Both the position numbers and the translations under genes were made by a program. A stretch of 20,046 nucleotides of DNA. Origin: Chara braunii. Lineage: Eukaryota > Streptophyta > Charophyceae > Charales > Characeae. The stretch's first letter is position 1, and each line of letters begins with the position of its first letter. The stretch spans positions 995,397-1,015,442 of the forward strand of contig BFEA01000320.1 of the NCBI GenBank assembly GCA_003427395.1, in the 5' to 3' direction. Below are positions 17,083 through 20,046 of the stretch, piece by piece. The notes under the pieces were generated by a model that worked only from the letters and a program-made list of their open reading frames with translations, did no database searches and was not told the origin of the DNA.

Positions 17083-18104
17083 GGCAGCGTCCAGCCACTC
17101 ATTCATTTCTGCGTGAGCCATGCGGAAGCGCCGCCTAGGCGACTTGTGCGAGGTGCTCTGCAGATGCCCGAAGTCGAAGCGGGCTCAGGAAGAAGATAAG
17201 AGTGTCCATAGTCGGTAGTAGTGAGCGGCCATAGCCGCCATAGGTTAGTGCTTCAGTGAGTGAGTGAGTGAGTGTGTGTGAGGTACAGAGTGAGTGCGTG
17301 TGGGATATCCAGGGAGATCCGGAGTTAGGTGCGTGCAAACAGTTGATGTGTGAAGTGAAGGCGCTCAGTCGCCATAGCCAATCTGAAGCAAGTCTGTATC
17401 TGAATCGCGTGGGCGGCGCCCAGCGCCAGTGCGATTTGCTATTTGTTTGCATGCATGCAAAGTGCATGGGTCCTGGGGACCATCTCACGCAGATGTGTAC
17501 ATGTCACGCATCATCTTCACATGCAATGATCAATAGTCTCAACCATAGACAAAGGTAGAGAAGAAGAGGACCGAGTTTCACAGCTTATATTATCAGAAAT
17601 ATGATTACAAAGTGTTTCAAAGTTCCCCTGAGTCCAGCGCTCATCAGCGCAACACAAATCTCTATTCAACTCATCAATATGACTTCAAAGGCATCAGCGC
17701 TACCCCTGCAGATTGTCTCCCAGTCATCAATATGGTCACAACTCATCAGCGCCGACTCTGCAGTTCACAACCAACTCAGGTAAGTGTCTCTCATAGCCAA
17801 ACCTTGAATGAACACTCTATATTTCAGTCCCTTCCTCTTACGATGCATACACATTCTCTACTCGTGAGGATCTACTCTGAATACTACTCGTAGCTACATA
17901 CTAACCCTCTACTACTAATGCTAACTCGCTGGGCAGATATGGCTGCATCACTTCCAGCGTACAGGCTTCTTCCTCCCTCCTTCAGCGCATCTTCTACCTC
18001 CAGCGCTGCTCCTCCTGACTCAGCGCACAAGTGCACCAGCACTTCCACGCATTGCAGCCAGTGGAGATCTGGCGAGGAATGAGGCAGGCAGCTCCCTTTA
18101 TAGT
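17083..18104. other. CAGCGC-rich stretch without a recognised gene
   Basis: The hexamer CAGCGC or a close variant occurs many times from about 17419 to 18025, often as CATCAGCGC or TCCAGCGC. Reading frames here are short and not recognised. Confidence 0.5.
17253..17282. repeat. (GTGA)n / (GT)n run
   Basis: A short GTGA tetranucleotide run passes into GTGTGTGTG. Confidence 0.85.
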
Positions 18105-18330
18105 GCTGGCCACTCCTCGCTGGGTCTGCATTGGCTCAATTCGGCCTTTCCTTTGTCCCAGACCCTGCATTGCATGTGTCCCAGTAGAGTCCCAATGAAG
18201 TTCAATTGCTGCTGAGGCCTCTCGGCCTGTATTTGGACTTGAAAGTCTGGATCTGGATTGACCCCTTGACTTAGACCAGAACTGGGACTGTGCCTATTGA
18301 CTTTACTTTCGGACAGGCACAACTCTCATC

Positions 18331-18453
18331 GAACAGACACATTTACTGCTTGAACAGACACTTTCCTTTGCACGAACAGGTACATTGCCTGCACGTACAG
18401 TCACACTCTTACCCGAACAGCCATGACATACACATCTCCTGGTGAACAGGTAA
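18331..18453. repeat. Degenerate ~21-bp GAACAG array, copy 1
   Basis: Units begin [GA]AACAG or GTACAG every 20 to 29 nt (GAACAGACACATTTACTGCTT, then GAACAGACACTTTCC..., GAACAGGTACATTGCC..., GTACAGTCACACTC..., GAACAGCCATGACAT..., GAACAGGTAAG). It recurs in the second copy of the large duplication. Confidence 0.7.
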
Positions 18454-18907
18454 GTCCTTTGACAATACCCTTTGCCTTAGATTTAGATGTGCCTGTTGAC
18501 AGAGAACTTGACCTTTGACCTGCTTTCACGTTTTTGAACCCTGGGGATACCTTTTCACAATGCTTTACTTTTACAAGGCCTGTGCTGCATTACTTTGGCA
18601 AGGCCTGAGGCCTATAGCGGGTAAAGGCCCTTTTACTCTCACCGGCCTAAATTCGAAGTCCTCTGAGAATCATTTACCTANGCTGGCCACTCCTCGCTGG
18701 GTCTGCATTGGCTCAATTCGGCCTTTCCTTTGTCCCAGACCCTGCATTGCATGTGTCCCAGTAGAGTCCCAATGAAATTCAATTGCTGCTGAGGCCTCTC
18801 GGCCTGTATTTGGACTTGAAAGTCTGGATCTGGACTGACCCCTTGACTTAGACCAGAACTGGGACTGTGCCTATTGACTTTACTTTCGGACAGGCACAAC
18901 TCTCAAT

Positions 18908-19030
18908 GAACAGACACATTTACTGCTTGAACAGACACTTCCCTTTGCACGAACAGGTATACTTCCTGCACGTACAGTCACACTCTTACCCGAACAGACA
19001 TGACATACACATCTCCTGGTGAACAGGTAA
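18908..19030. repeat. Degenerate ~21-bp GAACAG array, copy 2
   Basis: The same array inside the second copy of the 577-bp duplication, with small changes. Confidence 0.7.
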
Positions 19031-19243
19031 GTCCTTTGACAATGCCCTTTGTCTTAGATTTAGAGGTGTCTATTGATAGAGAACTTGACCTTTGACCTGC
19101 TTTCACCTTTCTGAGCCCTGGCGAGATACCTTTTCACAATGCTTTACTTTTACAAGGCCCGTGCTGCTTTACTTTTACAAGGCCTGAGGCCTACATCGGG
19201 TAAAGGCCCTTTTAAAAGTGAGAAGAAGAAGAGTCTGATTTCA

Positions 19244-19346
19244 GTCCTCAGGGATACCCGTTAAAATTGCAACTGTACAGAGCAGATTAGCATGGCCCCT
19301 GTGCAAGGATGACACACATAAATCAATAATAATGGTCCAAACGTTT
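19244..19346 (+). ncRNA. Near full-length U6 snRNA-like sequence, probably a pseudogene
   Basis: U6 is the catalytic snRNA of the spliceosome. This copy runs from GTCC through GTTAAAATTG, CAGATTAGCATGGCCCCTG, GCAAGGATGACACACATAA to AATGGTCCAAA, about 100 nt in the right order. Points against function: the ACAGAGA box reads ACAGAGC, the 5' stem-loop is altered (TCAGGGATACCCG), only TTT follows the 3' end instead of a longer T run, and no clear upstream element or TATA box sits at the plant U6 position. A decayed gene or retrocopy is most likely. Confidence 0.75.
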
Positions 19347-19678
19347 GTGGGAAAAAAAGGGGGCACTCACATATATTTGATAAGGAATGCTTCATTGGTA
19401 AGACATCGCTGACGATTCCCACATCATCACAGGATGAGGGTTGAGACAACCAATGAGTGCAGAATGGATGGCATGTAAGAACCAGCTACAAGGACAGAAA
19501 ATAAGCGAGAAACTCGAGACAAGCACGGGTAAGGGAGACAAGTCTGTACCTAGAACTCGCTAGGACAGAGTTGGGAATATGAGAAGCTATTATGCAACTA
19601 AAACACAGTGCTACACCGCAAGTCAATAGAGTGAGGAATGCTAAATGAGCGCAGCAACATCAACAACAACAACAACAA
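19347..19678. other. Stretch with no recognised gene
   Basis: Ends in a short (CAA)n run (19660-19678). Nothing else recognised. Confidence 0.4.
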
Positions 19679-19705
19679 CCAAAAAAAAAAAACAAAAAAA
19701 AACAA
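19679..19705. repeat. A-rich low-complexity run
   Basis: A11 and A8 runs broken by single C, after a (CAA)n stretch. Confidence 0.9.
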
Positions 19706-19810
19706 CGCAAACAGAATGTGGTGTTAGTCAGCCACTATAGCCAAGGTTGTGAACTGTACACACGAGGGGTGATGTGAGGGATGGGCATTTAGATAGTTGG
19801 TCTAGGCTGT

Positions 19811-19926
19811 TTTCCCGGGCGCCCGGGCACCCAACTTCTGCCCGGGTACACGCCCGGGTGCCCGGCCGGGCATGACCCCCGGGCAGGGTTCCGGGCAGCC
19901 CCAGCGCCGAAAAAAAAAAAAAAAAA
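19811..19926. repeat. CCCGGG-rich segment followed by poly(A)
   Basis: CCCGGG occurs six times within about 70 bp, in GCCCGGG[CT][AG]CCC-like units, then AGCGCCG and an A17 run (19910-19926). The palindromic units could fold on themselves. It may be the end of a retroposed element, but no duplicated target was found. Confidence 0.7.
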
Positions 19927-20046
19927 CTCAAAAAATTCCGCAAAAAAAATATGTTGTGTAGGATTGAAATGCAAACCACTTTTGGCTGAGGGTCACATTA
20001 TAATTCCTCACCGAATCGGAGATAAAAAAGAAAATAACAGAATCAC

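Larger units (their letters stand above)
18105..19215. repeat. 577-bp direct duplication across a one-base gap
   Basis: The segment at 18105-18636 (starting GCTGGCCACTCCTCGC, ending GTAAAGGCCCTTTTA) recurs at 18682-19215 with few differences. An N at 18681 sits exactly where the second copy begins. A genuine tandem duplication and an assembly artefact at the gap are both possible. Confidence 0.93.

Noticed and set aside
18331-18453. CRISPR array
   Set aside because: The repeated part is only about six bases, spacing is uneven, and the DNA is eukaryotic with spliced genes.

Overview
The window is eukaryotic nuclear DNA: one spliced gene with long introns, many simple-sequence repeats, U6 snRNA-like copies, tRNA-derived SINE-like units, small inverted-repeat transposons and one poly(A)-tailed LINE insertion. 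Short TTTAGGG/CCCTAAA runs and the repeat-rich layout suggest a plant or algal (perhaps streptophyte) lineage. This is inference only; nothing in the window fixes the taxon.

The one clear gene lies on the minus strand, from an ATG at 14969 to the left edge. Ten exons, joined by nine GT-AG introns with matching phases, give 638 codons with no stop. They read as the first half of an ABC transporter of subfamily A: an acidic N-terminal tail, TM1, a large non-cytosolic loop, TM2 with a following EKE-type motif, TM3 to TM6, a linker, and the start of a nucleotide-binding domain through Walker A and the Q-loop. The ABC signature, Walker B and everything after them lie to the left of the window. The Walker A is unusual (GGDKAGKST, with Lys where the family has Gly), and the usual A-loop aromatic is missing.

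The introns are mostly 1.1-1.5 kb and are hosts for repeats. Intron 3 (8703-11547) is the outlier at 2.8 kb because it holds a 2-kb LINE insertion with a 19-bp target duplication and a poly(A) tail. Its coding part is inverted relative to the tail, as expected from twin priming. Intron 2 holds a U6 pseudogene split by a 161-bp transposon with a perfect 8-bp target duplication. Introns 4 to 9 hold a 5' U6 fragment, a 172-bp tandem duplication, SINE-like units, poly-G and (CA)n tracts, and palindromic MITE-like elements.

From 14970 to 20046 I see no recognisable protein gene. This part has a 120-bp foldback element, SINE-like units, a CAGCGC-rich stretch, a 577-bp direct duplication broken by one N, a nearly full-length U6-like copy with an altered ACAGAGA box, and a CCCGGG-rich segment followed by a poly(A) run. 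No operon, CRISPR array or dedicated defence system is present.
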